Below, in pieces: positions 18,793 through 29,217 of a stretch of DNA of 40,260 bases (within the stretch, counting starts at the first letter, position 1; each line of letters begins with the position of its first letter). Origin of the DNA: SAR86 cluster bacterium AG-339-G14 (lineage in GTDB: Bacteria > Pseudomonadota > Gammaproteobacteria > Magnimaribacterales > AG-339-G14); contig QCAB01000006.1 in NCBI GenBank assembly GCA_003282105.1, positions 1 through 40,260 on the forward strand, written 5' to 3'. The position numbers were made by a program, and so were the translations under genes. The notes beneath the pieces are model-generated. The model did no database searches, was not told the DNA's origin, and saw only the letters and a program-made list of their open reading frames with translations.

Positions 18793-19849
18793 AAAAAATA
18801 TTCTTTTTTTGCCTGGAGACGGTATCGGCCCAGAAGTTAGTGCGGAAGCTGAAAAAGTTTTAGTTCATATTTCTGAACTTCACCATATAGATTTAGACAT
18901 AAGCAAGATGTTGATTGGGGGTATAGCAATTGATCAGGAAGGGAGTCCAATCTCCAAAGAAACAATTGAAATAGCAAAAAAAGCAGATGCAATTTTTCTG
19001 GGAGGAGTAGGCGGCCCAAAATGGGATGCTCTGAAGCCTTCGCTTAAACCCGAAAAAGGATTATTGAAATTAAGATCAGAGTTAGATTTGTTTGCAAATT
19101 TAAGACCTTCCATGTCTTTTCAAGGTTTAGAAGATTCTTCTTCTTTAAAAAAAGAAATAATAGAAAGTTTGGATATTCTTATTGTAAGGGAGCTTACAGG
19201 AGGAATTTATTTTGGTAACCCTAGGGAAATGAATGCTGAATCTGCTTTTAACACGATGATTTACTCAACAAATGAAGTAGAAAGAATTGCTGAGGTAGCT
19301 TTTGAAGCTGCGATGAAAAGAAATAAAAAAATCTGTTCTGTGGATAAAGCTAACGTTCTTGAAGTTTCTGAGTTTTGGCGAAAAATAATGATCAAAGTTT
19401 CAAAAAAATATCCAGAAGTAATCTTGGAGCATATGCTAGTTGATAATGCAGCTATGCAATTAGTTCAAAATCCTAAACAATTTGATGTAATTGTATCTTC
19501 TAACCTATTTGGAGATATTCTTTCTGATATCAGCTCTGTTCTATCGGGTTCAATTGGGATGCTCCCTTCGGCCTCCTTAAATTCTGCTTCTAAAGGACTT
19601 TACGAACCAGTTCACGGTACAGCTCCAGACATTGCTGGAAAATCAATTGCGAACCCCTTGGCTTCAATTTTGTCAATAGGAATGATGTTTAAGTATTCTT
19701 TTTCACAAGAAAATATTTCTATCAAAATAGAAAATGCAGTGAAAAAAGTTATTTCTGATGGTTATGTTACAAAAGATATTGCTGTGAATAATTCTAAAGT
19801 TGTTTCAACTCAGGAGATGGGAGACCTAATAATTGCAAACCTTAACTAA
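18782..19849 (+). CDS. leuB: 3-isopropylmalate dehydrogenase
   Basis: LFLPGDGIGPEVSAEAEKVL, GGVGGPKWD, RELTGGIYFG, SNLFGDILSDISSVLSGSIGMLPSASL, GLYEPVHGTAPDIAGK. Confidence 0.97.
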   Translation: MTSKKNILFLPGDGIGPEVSAEAEKVLVHISELHHIDLDISKMLIGGIAIDQEGSPISKETIEIAKKADAIFLGGVGGPKWDALKPSLKPEKGLLKLRSELDLFANLRPSMSFQGLEDSSSLKKEIIESLDILIVRELTGGIYFGNPREMNAESAFNTMIYSTNEVERIAEVAFEAAMKRNKKICSVDKANVLEVSEFWRKIMIKVSKKYPEVILEHMLVDNAAMQLVQNPKQFDVIVSSNLFGDILSDISSVLSGSIGMLPSASLNSASKGLYEPVHGTAPDIAGKSIANPLASILSIGMMFKYSFSQENISIKIENAVKKVISDGYVTKDIAVNNSKVVSTQEMGDLIIANLN

Positions 19850-20843
19850 AAAAATTGCTGTTGTTGGCGCAACTGGAGCTGTGGGTCGAGTCTTTTTAGA
19901 TTTGTTAGATGAATTTTTTCCTGGTGAGAAAGAACTTTATCTTCTTGCTAGTGAAAGATCTCAAGGAGTTGAATTAGCTTGTGGTTTACAAGTTTTTAAG
20001 GTTTCAGACCTTTCAAAATTTGATTTTTCTAAAGTTGATTTAGCTTTTTTTTCTGCAGGCGCAAGTATTGCAGAGAATTTTGCTCCAAAAGCTGTCGAAC
20101 AAGGGTGCAGCGTTATTGATAACTCTTCAAGATTTAGAAAAGATAAAAATGTTCCATTAGTTATTCCTGAAGTCAACGGTTCAGTTTTAGATGAAGTTTC
20201 TGTTCCAATGATAATTTCTAATCCAAATTGTTCTACAGCACAGTTGCTTGTAGCTTTAAAGCCAGTTCATGATTTATTTAAAATCAAAAGAGTCGATGCA
20301 GTGACTTTTCAAGCAGTGAGTGGATCTGGACAAATTGCTATAGATGAAATGTTTAGTCAGACTGAAAAATTGCTTAACGGTGAAAACGTATCACCAAGTG
20401 TTTATGATTCTCAAATTGCTTTTAATGTCATATCCGCTGGTAATTTAGAAGATAATTTTTATACAGACGAAGAAATGAAAATTTCAAATGAAACAAAAAA
20501 AATTCTAGACGAATCTATTAACATTACCGCTACTACCGTTAGAGTTCCGGTAGTTTATGGTCACTCGATAGCTGCACACATTGAAACTTATGAGGACATC
20601 GATCAAACCGCGCTCGAAGATAAGCTTTCTTCTCAAGACGGCTTGATTAGGCATGATTCTAAAGATTTTTTATCTCCCAATCCAATTGATCATGCTGCTG
20701 GAAAAAATCCTGTGTCTGTTGGCAGGGTTAGAGCAGATTTGTGGGAAAAAAATAGAGTGAATATGTGGATTGTTGCTGATAATCTTAGAAAAGGCGCTGC
20801 CTTAAACAGCATTCAAATATTAAAAAAGCTCTTAGATAGATAA
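19833..20843 (+). CDS. asd: Aspartate-semialdehyde dehydrogenase (TTG start proposed, overlapping leuB)
   Basis: KKIAVVGATGAVGRVFLDLL, IPEVNG, SNPNCSTAQLLVALKPVHD, VSGSGQIAIDEM, VPVVYGHS. No in-frame ATG near the N-terminus, TTG at 19833. Confidence 0.94.
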   Translation: MQTLTKKIAVVGATGAVGRVFLDLLDEFFPGEKELYLLASERSQGVELACGLQVFKVSDLSKFDFSKVDLAFFSAGASIAENFAPKAVEQGCSVIDNSSRFRKDKNVPLVIPEVNGSVLDEVSVPMIISNPNCSTAQLLVALKPVHDLFKIKRVDAVTFQAVSGSGQIAIDEMFSQTEKLLNGENVSPSVYDSQIAFNVISAGNLEDNFYTDEEMKISNETKKILDESINITATTVRVPVVYGHSIAAHIETYEDIDQTALEDKLSSQDGLIRHDSKDFLSPNPIDHAAGKNPVSVGRVRADLWEKNRVNMWIVADNLRKGAALNSIQILKKLLDR

Positions 20844-20846
20844 GAA

Positions 20847-21749
20847 ATGTTCAGATTAGTAATTTTTTTTCTGTTGTGTCCAAATCTAATCTTTGCGCAG
20901 GCAGGGTGGTCAACTAACGATTATGATAATTTATGGTCTATCGCAATTGAATTAAAGAAAGAAATTCCAGATTATTCCGTTTATCAAATCATGATTTCGC
21001 TTCAGAGTTTAAATCCTGAGGCTTTTAGGGAAGCAAATGTTAATTTTTTAAAGAAAGGTCAGTTTTTGATATCTCCAGACTCAAATTCCTTAGCAATGAC
21101 AGATAAGACAGAATCTGTAAGGAGTATTGCTGAACAAAATTTTAAAATTAATAGTAATTACACTGATTATTTAGTTTTACAAAACGTACTAATACTCACC
21201 GAACCAAACTTTTCTTTAGCTAGCGAAATAACTGAAGCTAGCTATTCAATTGAAGATGATTCGTTATTTCCAGAAGCTAATGAAATAAAAGATGAGAAGA
21301 AAGAGACGTTTGCTGATTCTGAAGAAACTGATCTACAAAAAGAATTGTTACAAACCTCAGCTGAGCAGAATTATATAGATCTAACTTCAGATTCAGGCTC
21401 TGAAATTCAAGAAGATCTATCTAATATTCAATCTGGTAACTCTTTGGATTATCAACTTCTCATAATTATCGTTTTACTCATTATCTTAGCTATTTTAGGA
21501 ATTTCATATTTTCGGAATGGACCTAAAAATGACAATCTATCAAAAACATCTTTATCAAGTGAAGAAGACGAAAGTTTAGAAGAAATAGGAAATCCTAACG
21601 AAGCTAGGTTAAATCTTGCAACAATGTATTTTGAAATGAAAGACTTTGATAAAGCTAAAGAATTAGCAGAAGAAATTATTCAAACTTCTGATGACGATTA
21701 TATTGTAAGTAAAGCAAAACAGTTATTAGAGAATTTTAATGGAAGTTGA
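20847..21749 (+). CDS. Reduced FimV/HubP-like protein: signal peptide, FimV N-domain, one TM, C-terminal FimV TPR-like domain
   Basis: N-domain DYDNLWSIAIELKKEIPDYSVYQIMISLQSLNPEAFREANVNFLKKGQFLISP; TM LLIIIVLLIILAILGISYF; C-domain EARLNLATMYFEMKDFDKAKELAEEIIQTSDDDYIVSKAKQLLENF; position between asd and truA is that of fimV in Gammaproteobacteria. Confidence 0.82.
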   Translation: MFRLVIFFLLCPNLIFAQAGWSTNDYDNLWSIAIELKKEIPDYSVYQIMISLQSLNPEAFREANVNFLKKGQFLISPDSNSLAMTDKTESVRSIAEQNFKINSNYTDYLVLQNVLILTEPNFSLASEITEASYSIEDDSLFPEANEIKDEKKETFADSEETDLQKELLQTSAEQNYIDLTSDSGSEIQEDLSNIQSGNSLDYQLLIIIVLLIILAILGISYFRNGPKNDNLSKTSLSSEEDESLEEIGNPNEARLNLATMYFEMKDFDKAKELAEEIIQTSDDDYIVSKAKQLLENFNGS

Positions 21750-22536
21750 TAGATACGCCGCGGGAGTAGAGTATTTTGGTAAAAACTATAAAGGGTGGCA
21801 GATTCAAAAATCAACAAATGAAACAGTCCAATCTGAAGTTGAGCAAGCTTTAACAAAGATAGCTGATATAAAAATAAACACAATTTGTGCTGGGAGAACC
21901 GATTCGGGAGTCAATGCACTCTCGCAAGTTATCCATTTCGATTCTCAGCAAAAAAGAACTTTGAAAGCTTGGAAAGACGGAGCAAATTCCATATTACCTG
22001 ACGATATTAAGTTAATTTGGGTCAAGCGGGTATCAAATGAATTTCATGCAAGATTTTCAGCCGTTAAAAGAACTTATAAATACTTTATTCTTAATGACGA
22101 CAGTACATCCATATTTTATAAAAATAAAACTACTTTGGTTAAAGATAAAATAAACCTTGAGAATATGAAGGAGGCTTCAAAATTTTTAATAGGTGAAAAA
22201 GATTTTTCGAGTTTTAGGTCCTCTGGTTGTCAATCAAAAACACCAATAAGGGAAATATTCGAGATTAATTTCGCAAAAAAGAAAAAATTAATTTCAATTG
22301 AAATATCAGCAAATGCTTTTTTATTAAATATGGTGAGAATTATTATTGGAACATTACTTGATTTTGGACTGAACGATAGAGACCCAAAAAAGATGAAAAG
22401 TATTATTGAAAGTCGCGATAGAAATCTCTCAGGTAAAACTTTAGCTGCTAGCGGTTTATACTTTATTGGTCCTGAGTATCCAGGTGAGTTTAAGATTAAA
22501 AAACCTCCAGTAAAACATTCAGTTCTCCCAAGCTAA
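21739..22536 (+). CDS. truA: tRNA pseudouridine(38-40) synthase
   Basis: VEYFGKNYKGWQIQ, CAGRTDSGVNALSQVIHFD, ARFSAVKRTYKYFI, NAFLLNMVRIIIGTLLDFG. Confidence 0.96.
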   Translation: MEVDRYAAGVEYFGKNYKGWQIQKSTNETVQSEVEQALTKIADIKINTICAGRTDSGVNALSQVIHFDSQQKRTLKAWKDGANSILPDDIKLIWVKRVSNEFHARFSAVKRTYKYFILNDDSTSIFYKNKTTLVKDKINLENMKEASKFLIGEKDFSSFRSSGCQSKTPIREIFEINFAKKKKLISIEISANAFLLNMVRIIIGTLLDFGLNDRDPKKMKSIIESRDRNLSGKTLAASGLYFIGPEYPGEFKIKKPPVKHSVLPS

Positions 22537-22542
22537 CTTAAA

Positions 22543-23163
22543 ATGAGTATCTTTGTAAAAATATGTGGAATCACAAACGAAAAAGATGCTTATTCAGCAA
22601 TTAAATATGGGGCTGATGCAATTGGTCTAAATCAATTTATAAAAAGTCCGAGATACGTTGATGAATCAGAATTATTTAAAATAAAGAGGGTCCTGAGCAA
22701 AGAGATTACTGTTGTTCCAGTGTTTGTTAATCCAGAAGACGAAGAGGTTTTTAATTTTTTGCAAATCTTCCCAAACAGTACATTACAATTTCATGGGTCT
22801 GAAACTCGTTCATTTTGTGAAAAATTTAACAAACCTTACATAAAATCTATCAACGTAAGTAATATTTCAAATCATGAAAACTTCTTGAAAAACTATGAAT
22901 CTGCAGAACAAATTTTATTAGACTCTGGTACCGAGCAATTATCTGGAGGAACAGGAGAAAAATTTGATTGGAATCAGATTCCAACAAATTTTAATAATTT
23001 AATTATTGCCGGTGGGCTTAATCCTAATAATATCCTTAGGCTATTAGATTATTTTATTCCTTTCGGAGTGGATGTATGTAGTGGAGTTGAATCAAAAAAA
23101 GGTGTAAAAGACACTACTAAGATGAAAAATTTTATAGATTTTGTAAAAAAATATGAAAGATAA
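22543..23163 (+). CDS. trpF: Phosphoribosylanthranilate isomerase
   Basis: [77 protein letters not shown]. Confidence 0.95.
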   Translation: MSIFVKICGITNEKDAYSAIKYGADAIGLNQFIKSPRYVDESELFKIKRVLSKEITVVPVFVNPEDEEVFNFLQIFPNSTLQFHGSETRSFCEKFNKPYIKSINVSNISNHENFLKNYESAEQILLDSGTEQLSGGTGEKFDWNQIPTNFNNLIIAGGLNPNNILRLLDYFIPFGVDVCSGVESKKGVKDTTKMKNFIDFVKKYER

Positions 23164-24361
23164 AGACAACTATAGCTTTCCGGATTCCGCAGGAAGATTT
23201 GGCGAATACGGTGGCAAATATGTTTCAGAAACTCTTATGGCAGCCTTAGAGCAACTTGAAAATACATACGAAACATTAAAAGATGAAGAGAATTTTAAAA
23301 AAGAGATTAATGAAGATTTAAATAATTTTGTTGGAAGACCCTCTCCATTGTATTTTGCAAAAAGATGGACAGAACAATTATCTGGCGCCCAAATTTATCT
23401 TAAAAGGGAAGACTTGAACCACACGGGTGCTCACAAGATAAATAATACTGTCGGTCAGGTTTTGCTTGCGAAGCATATGGGTAAAAAAAGGATCATAGCT
23501 GAAACTGGAGCCGGCCAGCATGGAGTTGCAACAGCCGCAGTAGCAGCAAGACATGGCTTGGAATGTATTATATTCATGGGAGAAGAAGACATTGAAAGAC
23601 AGTCTCCAAACGTTTATCGAATGAAACTTTTAGGAGCCGAAGTATTTCCTGTTACTTCTGGAACAAAAACTCTTAAAGACGCAATGAATGAAGCTATGAG
23701 GGATTGGGTAACAAATGTCGATGACACTCATTATATAATTGGTAGTGTTGCAGGACCTCACCCTTATCCAAAAATCGTTAGAGATTTTAATTCTATTGTT
23801 GGAGTTGAACTGAAAGAGCAATCGCGAAATCTTTTTGGCAGGTATCCCGACAAAATCATTGCCTGTGTGGGCGGTGGTTCAAACGCAATGGGTATTTTTT
23901 ATCCTTTTTTAAAAGATAATTCTGTTGATTTAATAGGAGTTGAAGCCGGTGGTTCAGGAATTGAATCTGGAGAACATGCTGCTCCTTTAAGTGACGGAAG
24001 TATAGGAGTTTTGCATGGGATGAAGACATACCTTATGCAGGATAAGTCTGGACAAATCTTATCCACTAAATCTGTTTCGGCTGGCTTAGATTATCCTGGA
24101 GTGGGTCCAGAACATTCTTATCTAAAAGATTCTGGAAGAGTTGAATATGATTCTGCGACTGATGAAGAAGCTTTAGATAGTTTTCATGAGCTTACTAAGA
24201 CGGAAGGGATTATGCCAGCTTTAGAAACTGCTCATGCCTTAGCTCACGCGAAAAAGATTGCTCCAAAAATGTCAAAAGACGAGATAATTGTTGTCAATCT
24301 CTCAGGGCGTGGAGACAAAGACATGGCAAATGTAGCAAAGGTTGAAGGCCTTACTCTATGA
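23153..24361 (+). CDS. trpB: Tryptophan synthase beta chain
   Basis: [85 protein letters not shown]. Confidence 0.98.
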   Translation: MKDKDNYSFPDSAGRFGEYGGKYVSETLMAALEQLENTYETLKDEENFKKEINEDLNNFVGRPSPLYFAKRWTEQLSGAQIYLKREDLNHTGAHKINNTVGQVLLAKHMGKKRIIAETGAGQHGVATAAVAARHGLECIIFMGEEDIERQSPNVYRMKLLGAEVFPVTSGTKTLKDAMNEAMRDWVTNVDDTHYIIGSVAGPHPYPKIVRDFNSIVGVELKEQSRNLFGRYPDKIIACVGGGSNAMGIFYPFLKDNSVDLIGVEAGGSGIESGEHAAPLSDGSIGVLHGMKTYLMQDKSGQILSTKSVSAGLDYPGVGPEHSYLKDSGRVEYDSATDEEALDSFHELTKTEGIMPALETAHALAHAKKIAPKMSKDEIIVVNLSGRGDKDMANVAKVEGLTL

Positions 24362-25188
24362 GCATCATTGGCTCAACTTTTGAACAGATAAAAAATAACA
24401 ATTCGAGAGCATTAGTTACATACACTGTTGCAGGCGATCCTGACTTAAAAGAATCTGAAAAAATTATTGAAAATATTATATCAAGCGGAGCTGATATAAT
24501 TGAGATTGGAGTGCCATTTTCTGATCCCATGTCTGAAGGACCAGTGATTCAATTGTCTCATGAACGATCTCTAAAAAACAAAACTTCTCTTGAAGAAATC
24601 TTAAAACTAAGCAAAAGACTCAAAAAAAAATTCAATAAAACCCCAATTGTGCTGATGGGATACTTCAATACATTTATAAATTCTCTAGAAATTGCGAAGG
24701 GAAATCATGACATTAATGATGATATTTGCAGAGAACTTAAAAACCACGGAGTTGACGGACTAATTATCGTGGATCTTCCTTTCGAAGAAAGTGAAGAAAT
24801 TTATAATAAATTAACTGAATTTGATATAGATCTAATAAGGTTAATTTCACCAACTACCAATGATTTAAGGATCAATGAAATTCTTTCTAACTCTTCTGGT
24901 TTTATATATTACGTATCTTTAAAAGGAATTACAGGCGCTGAAATTGACTCTTTTAACGCTTTGAAGGAAAGAGTCGAGAGCATCAAAAAGTCTTCAAGAA
25001 TTCCAGTCGTCGTAGGATTTGGTATTAAAGATAAAAAAACAGCAAAAAAAATGTCCGTTTTCTCAGATGGAGTTGTTGTAGGAAGCGCAATCGTAGACAT
25101 TATAAGTAATAAACAAGATTTACATTTTCAGGATATTTTTAGTCAAATCTCAAAATTTGTTGAAGGCATAAAATCTTCGATACAATAA
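24358..25188 (+). CDS. trpA: Tryptophan synthase alpha chain
   Basis: [61 protein letters not shown]-like [23 protein letters not shown]. Confidence 0.96.
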   Translation: MSIIGSTFEQIKNNNSRALVTYTVAGDPDLKESEKIIENIISSGADIIEIGVPFSDPMSEGPVIQLSHERSLKNKTSLEEILKLSKRLKKKFNKTPIVLMGYFNTFINSLEIAKGNHDINDDICRELKNHGVDGLIIVDLPFEESEEIYNKLTEFDIDLIRLISPTTNDLRINEILSNSSGFIYYVSLKGITGAEIDSFNALKERVESIKKSSRIPVVVGFGIKDKKTAKKMSVFSDGVVVGSAIVDIISNKQDLHFQDIFSQISKFVEGIKSSIQ

Positions 25189-25191
25189 CCA

Positions 25192-26055
25192 ATGGTTAAA
25201 AGTTGGTTCAATAGAATATTACCTTCATTCGCTCGAGCTCATAAGAAAGACGATAAAAAAAGTCCTGTACCTCAAGGTTTATGGCAAAGTTGCCCAAATT
25301 GTAAAGAAATTATTTACGGCCCAGATCTTGAATCAAACTTATATGTTTGCATGAATTGTGATCACCACATAAGGATAGGCGCTAGACATAGATTGACGTA
25401 TTTATTTGATGAAAATAAATATTCAGAAATATCTAAAAATACAGAGGCAAAAGACTGGCTTTCTTTTAAAGACTCTAAGAAATACAAGGACAGATTAAGC
25501 GAAGCAAAAAATAAAATTGAAGAAAAAGAAGCATTGATTTGTGCTCATGGGAAACTTAATTCTCAAGAAGTAGTAGTTGCAGTTTTCGAGTTTAGATTTA
25601 TGGGTGGATCTATGGGTTCGGTTGTAGGACAGAAATTTGTTGATGCAGTCAACAGGGCAATTAAGCTAAATTGTCCATTCATTTGTTTTTCAACTAGTGG
25701 TGGGGCTAGAATGCAAGAATCTCTTTTTTCTTTATTTCAAATGGCAAGAACGTCTGCAGTGCTTAACAAATTAAAAGAAGCTAAATTACCTTATATTTCC
25801 GTTATGACCGATCCAATTTATGGCGGTGTTTCTGCAAGCTTAGCTATGTTAGGCGATATAAATATTGCCGAACCAAAAGCACAAGTTGGTTTTGCAGGTC
25901 CTAGAGTAATAGAAGATACCGTAAGGGTGAAATTACCAGAAGGTTTTCAAAGAAGCGAATTTCTGCTGGAGCATGGACTTATAGATATGATTGTGCATCG
26001 ATCAGAAATGAAAGAAAAAATTTCTAATCTCTTATCAAAATTAAAGACAACATAA
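25192..26055 (+). CDS. accD: Acetyl-CoA carboxylase carboxyltransferase beta subunit
   Basis: N-terminal zinc ribbon CPNCKEIIYGPDLESNLYVCMNCDHHIRIGARHRL; FMGGSMGSVVGQKFV, STSGGARMQESLFSLFQMART, YGGVSASLAMLGDINIAEPKAQVGFAGPRVIE. Confidence 0.97.
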   Translation: MVKSWFNRILPSFARAHKKDDKKSPVPQGLWQSCPNCKEIIYGPDLESNLYVCMNCDHHIRIGARHRLTYLFDENKYSEISKNTEAKDWLSFKDSKKYKDRLSEAKNKIEEKEALICAHGKLNSQEVVVAVFEFRFMGGSMGSVVGQKFVDAVNRAIKLNCPFICFSTSGGARMQESLFSLFQMARTSAVLNKLKEAKLPYISVMTDPIYGGVSASLAMLGDINIAEPKAQVGFAGPRVIEDTVRVKLPEGFQRSEFLLEHGLIDMIVHRSEMKEKISNLLSKLKTT

Positions 26056-26060
26056 ATACT

Positions 26061-27242
26061 TTGTCGGATCTAGAAGATTACTTAAATAAACTTATTAGAA
26101 AAAAAAATATATTTAGGGAGCAGAGCTTTGAAAATTTGAAGCAAGTCCTCGTTAATCTAAAAATAAAAAAACCTAATAAACTTATTTCTATAACAGGAAC
26201 CAACGGAAAAGGATCTACGGCAGAAATACTTTCTCGAGTTCTTGCAAAAAATAAATACGAAGTTGGCCTATTAACCTCTCCGCATCTGGTTAAATTTAAT
26301 GAGAGAATAAGAATTAATAATGAGAACATCGATGACTCGGAAATGCTGAATTGCTTAGAGGAGGTTGATAAGTTAAGGGATTCAAAAGAATTAAATTTTT
26401 ACCAGATCATTGCTGCTGCAGCCTTTTTATTTTTTTCTAAAAAAAAATTAGATGTTTGGATACTCGAGGTAGGGCTTGGAGGTAGATTAGATCCCGCAAA
26501 TTATTTCGACGCAGATATTTCTGTAATTACTAAAATTGCATTAGACCACGAAAATATTTTAGGTAAAGGGGTCGAAAATATCGGAAGAGAAAAAGCTGGT
26601 ATTTTTAGAACTAATCAAACTGTTATATTTGGAGAAGGATCTATACCCAACAGCGTTTTAAAAATAGTTGAAAAATTAAACGTGGATTTACATAAAGTAG
26701 ATGGTACAAATATAGAGTCAGCTTTTTTTCACAAAAACTCTTTAGGGATATCAAAAAAAATCTTTGAACTTCATTTCCCAGAGATAGATGCAAAAAGTGA
26801 GCTAGAAAAAATAGACGAATTCGAATTTTTAGGCAGAAATCATTTAGTTTTGGAAAATCTTCTCTTAGATGTTTCTCATAATTCAGACAGCATTGAAAAC
26901 TTAAAAAATTTTATAAATAAGCATTACTCCGCTTTCAAGTTAAATGCGATTTTCACATGTAATAAAGAAAAGCAATTACCTAATATACTAAAACCTATCT
27001 TAAATATTATTGATGATTGGTATTTACCAGAACTGAATTACCCTCAAATTATGAAAAATATAGAGATTGAAAACTATCTAGTTAGAAAAGGTAAAAAAGT
27101 TTTCTGTGGATATGATATTTCTGAAATAAATGACATAGTTAATAAAACCGATAAAAATACTCTATTTGTTGCTTTTGGTTCTTTCAAGCTAGTTGGAAAA
27201 TTTTACGAGATACTGAATATTAAAATAGAAAATATCAAATGA
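26061..27242 (+). CDS. folC: Dihydrofolate/folylpolyglutamate synthase (TTG start)
   Basis: SITGTNGKGSTAEILSRVL, GLLTSPHLVKFNERIRIN, WILEVGLGGRLDPANYFDADISVITKIALDHENILG, REKAGIFR, LLDVSHN. Confidence 0.93.
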   Translation: MSDLEDYLNKLIRKKNIFREQSFENLKQVLVNLKIKKPNKLISITGTNGKGSTAEILSRVLAKNKYEVGLLTSPHLVKFNERIRINNENIDDSEMLNCLEEVDKLRDSKELNFYQIIAAAAFLFFSKKKLDVWILEVGLGGRLDPANYFDADISVITKIALDHENILGKGVENIGREKAGIFRTNQTVIFGEGSIPNSVLKIVEKLNVDLHKVDGTNIESAFFHKNSLGISKKIFELHFPEIDAKSELEKIDEFEFLGRNHLVLENLLLDVSHNSDSIENLKNFINKHYSAFKLNAIFTCNKEKQLPNILKPILNIIDDWYLPELNYPQIMKNIEIENYLVRKGKKVFCGYDISEINDIVNKTDKNTLFVAFGSFKLVGKFYEILNIKIENIK

Positions 27243-27742
27243 GTTTCTTCGATATCGCGTTCTTAAGTCTGTTAGGTTTTTTTAGCTTTAGGGGGTATTT
27301 TAGAGGACTAATTATAGAAATTTATTCGTTTTCTATTTGGATAATTTCTATTTGCTTAGCCTGGAGTATAAGAAAAACTCCACTTTCTTACTTCCAGTCA
27401 ATTTACGATGGTTCATATTTAGAATTAATCTCATTTGTTTTAATTTTTCTTATTATTTTTATTCTTTGTAGATTCCTATTTAAATTTTTTTCTCTAGCAT
27501 TCAATCCAAGATTTTTTATTTTGAACTTAATGGGATTTTTAGTAGGTTTTTTTAAATTTTACCTTTTTGTAATAATTTTATATTTAATTGCTGATGAATA
27601 TATAATTGAACAAGCTTGGTGGAATTTAAGTTCTACATCGTATTACATTATTGAATCGTCAAAAATAGTTGGAAGTATAATCGGAGATATCCAAATGGAA
27701 GGCTTTAAAGATTTTGAAATTGAACCAAATCAGCTGTTATAA
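27239..27742 (+). CDS. cvpA: CvpA family protein (colicin V production-like)
   Basis: Multi-TM protein: DIAFLSLLGFFSFRGYFRGLIIEIYSFSIWIISICLAW...; located directly upstream of purF. Confidence 0.85.
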   Translation: MSFFDIAFLSLLGFFSFRGYFRGLIIEIYSFSIWIISICLAWSIRKTPLSYFQSIYDGSYLELISFVLIFLIIFILCRFLFKFFSLAFNPRFFILNLMGFLVGFFKFYLFVIILYLIADEYIIEQAWWNLSSTSYYIIESSKIVGSIIGDIQMEGFKDFEIEPNQLL

Positions 27743-27744
27743 AA

Positions 27745-29217
27745 ATGTGTGGAATAATAGGAATTATTTCTGAAGAAGACGTTTCTTCTTCCATTTACGA
27801 ATCCTTGACAGTAATTCAGCATCGCGGGCAAGATGCCGCTGGTATGGCCACCTTAGAAGACGGCAAGCTTCATGTTAGAAAACAAATTGGACTGGTTAGA
27901 GAAGTATTTAGGGCCCAACATATTAAAAATTTAAAAGGGAAAATGGGAATTGGACATGTTAGATATCCAACTGCAGGTGGCGTAACTAGAGAGTTTTCTC
28001 AACCGCTTTACGTAAATTCACCTTATGGAATTAGTATTTGCCATAATGGTAATTTAGTAAATTCAAAAGAGCTGACTCAGGAGCTTTATGAAAATGATCT
28101 GAGACATTTAAATACTGACTCAGACTCTGAGGTAATTTTGAATATTTTTGCTAATGAAATGCAAAAAATTAATTCACAGTCACCTTCCCCGGAAGAAATA
28201 TTTTCTGCTGTTGAAAAAATGCATTTACGTTTAAAAGGTGCATATTCGGTAGTGTTAATGATTAGCGGGGTCGGACTTCTCGCGATACGGGACCCCAATG
28301 GAATAAGACCTTTAATGATGGGAAAAAAAGAAAACGACTTACTAGGCAAAACGGACTATATGTTTGCTTCAGAAAGCCCAGCATTGGATGCTTTAGATTT
28401 TGAAATTTTAGGTGATCTCAAACCTGCAGAGGCAGTATTTGTTTCTTTGGAGGGAAAGATGAGCAGAAAAATTTGTCATAACTCTCCCCAACATTCTCCA
28501 TGCATATTTGAATATGTGTACCTAGCAAGACCTGATGCAGTGATCGAAGAAATTTCTGTATTGAAATCTAGGCTCAGAATGGGGCAAAAGCTGGGAAAAA
28601 AAATCAATTCAGCTTATCCTAACTCAAAGATTGACGCTGTAATTCCCATTCCTGAAAGCAGCACTTCTTCTGCAATTGAAGTTGCAAAATATCTCGGTGT
28701 TAATTATCGTGAAGGATTTGTTAAAAACAGATACATAGGTAGGACTTTCATAATGCCTAAACAAGATATGCGGAGAAAATCAGTTCGTAGGAAGTTAAAT
28801 CCAATTCCTTTTGAATTTAAAGATAAAAATATACTATTGATTGACGATTCAATAGTTAGAGGCACCACAAGTAAAGAGATTGTTGAAATGGCAAGAGACG
28901 CAGGAGCTAAGAAAGTCTTTTTTGCTTCTGCTGCTCCTCCAATTAGATTTCAAAATGTTTATGGAATTGATATGGCCGCAACAGAAGAACTAATAGCCCA
29001 TCAGAGAAATGAAGAACAAATAGCAGATTTCATAGGAGCAGATTGGTTGGTTTATCAAGATTTAGATGACTTAATTGAATGCGCAGTTGCCGGAAATGAA
29101 AAAATTTCAAGTTTTGAAACTTCAATCTTTGATGGCAATTATGTTTGTGGTTCTGTAACTAAAGAGTACTTAACTAGTCTTGAAATAGAAAGAAAAGATT
29201 CAAATAAAGCTTTTTAG
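27745..29217 (+). CDS. purF: Amidophosphoribosyltransferase
   Basis: [75 protein letters not shown]. Confidence 0.98.
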   Translation: MCGIIGIISEEDVSSSIYESLTVIQHRGQDAAGMATLEDGKLHVRKQIGLVREVFRAQHIKNLKGKMGIGHVRYPTAGGVTREFSQPLYVNSPYGISICHNGNLVNSKELTQELYENDLRHLNTDSDSEVILNIFANEMQKINSQSPSPEEIFSAVEKMHLRLKGAYSVVLMISGVGLLAIRDPNGIRPLMMGKKENDLLGKTDYMFASESPALDALDFEILGDLKPAEAVFVSLEGKMSRKICHNSPQHSPCIFEYVYLARPDAVIEEISVLKSRLRMGQKLGKKINSAYPNSKIDAVIPIPESSTSSAIEVAKYLGVNYREGFVKNRYIGRTFIMPKQDMRRKSVRRKLNPIPFEFKDKNILLIDDSIVRGTTSKEIVEMARDAGAKKVFFASAAPPIRFQNVYGIDMAATEELIAHQRNEEQIADFIGADWLVYQDLDDLIECAVAGNEKISSFETSIFDGNYVCGSVTKEYLTSLEIERKDSNKAF

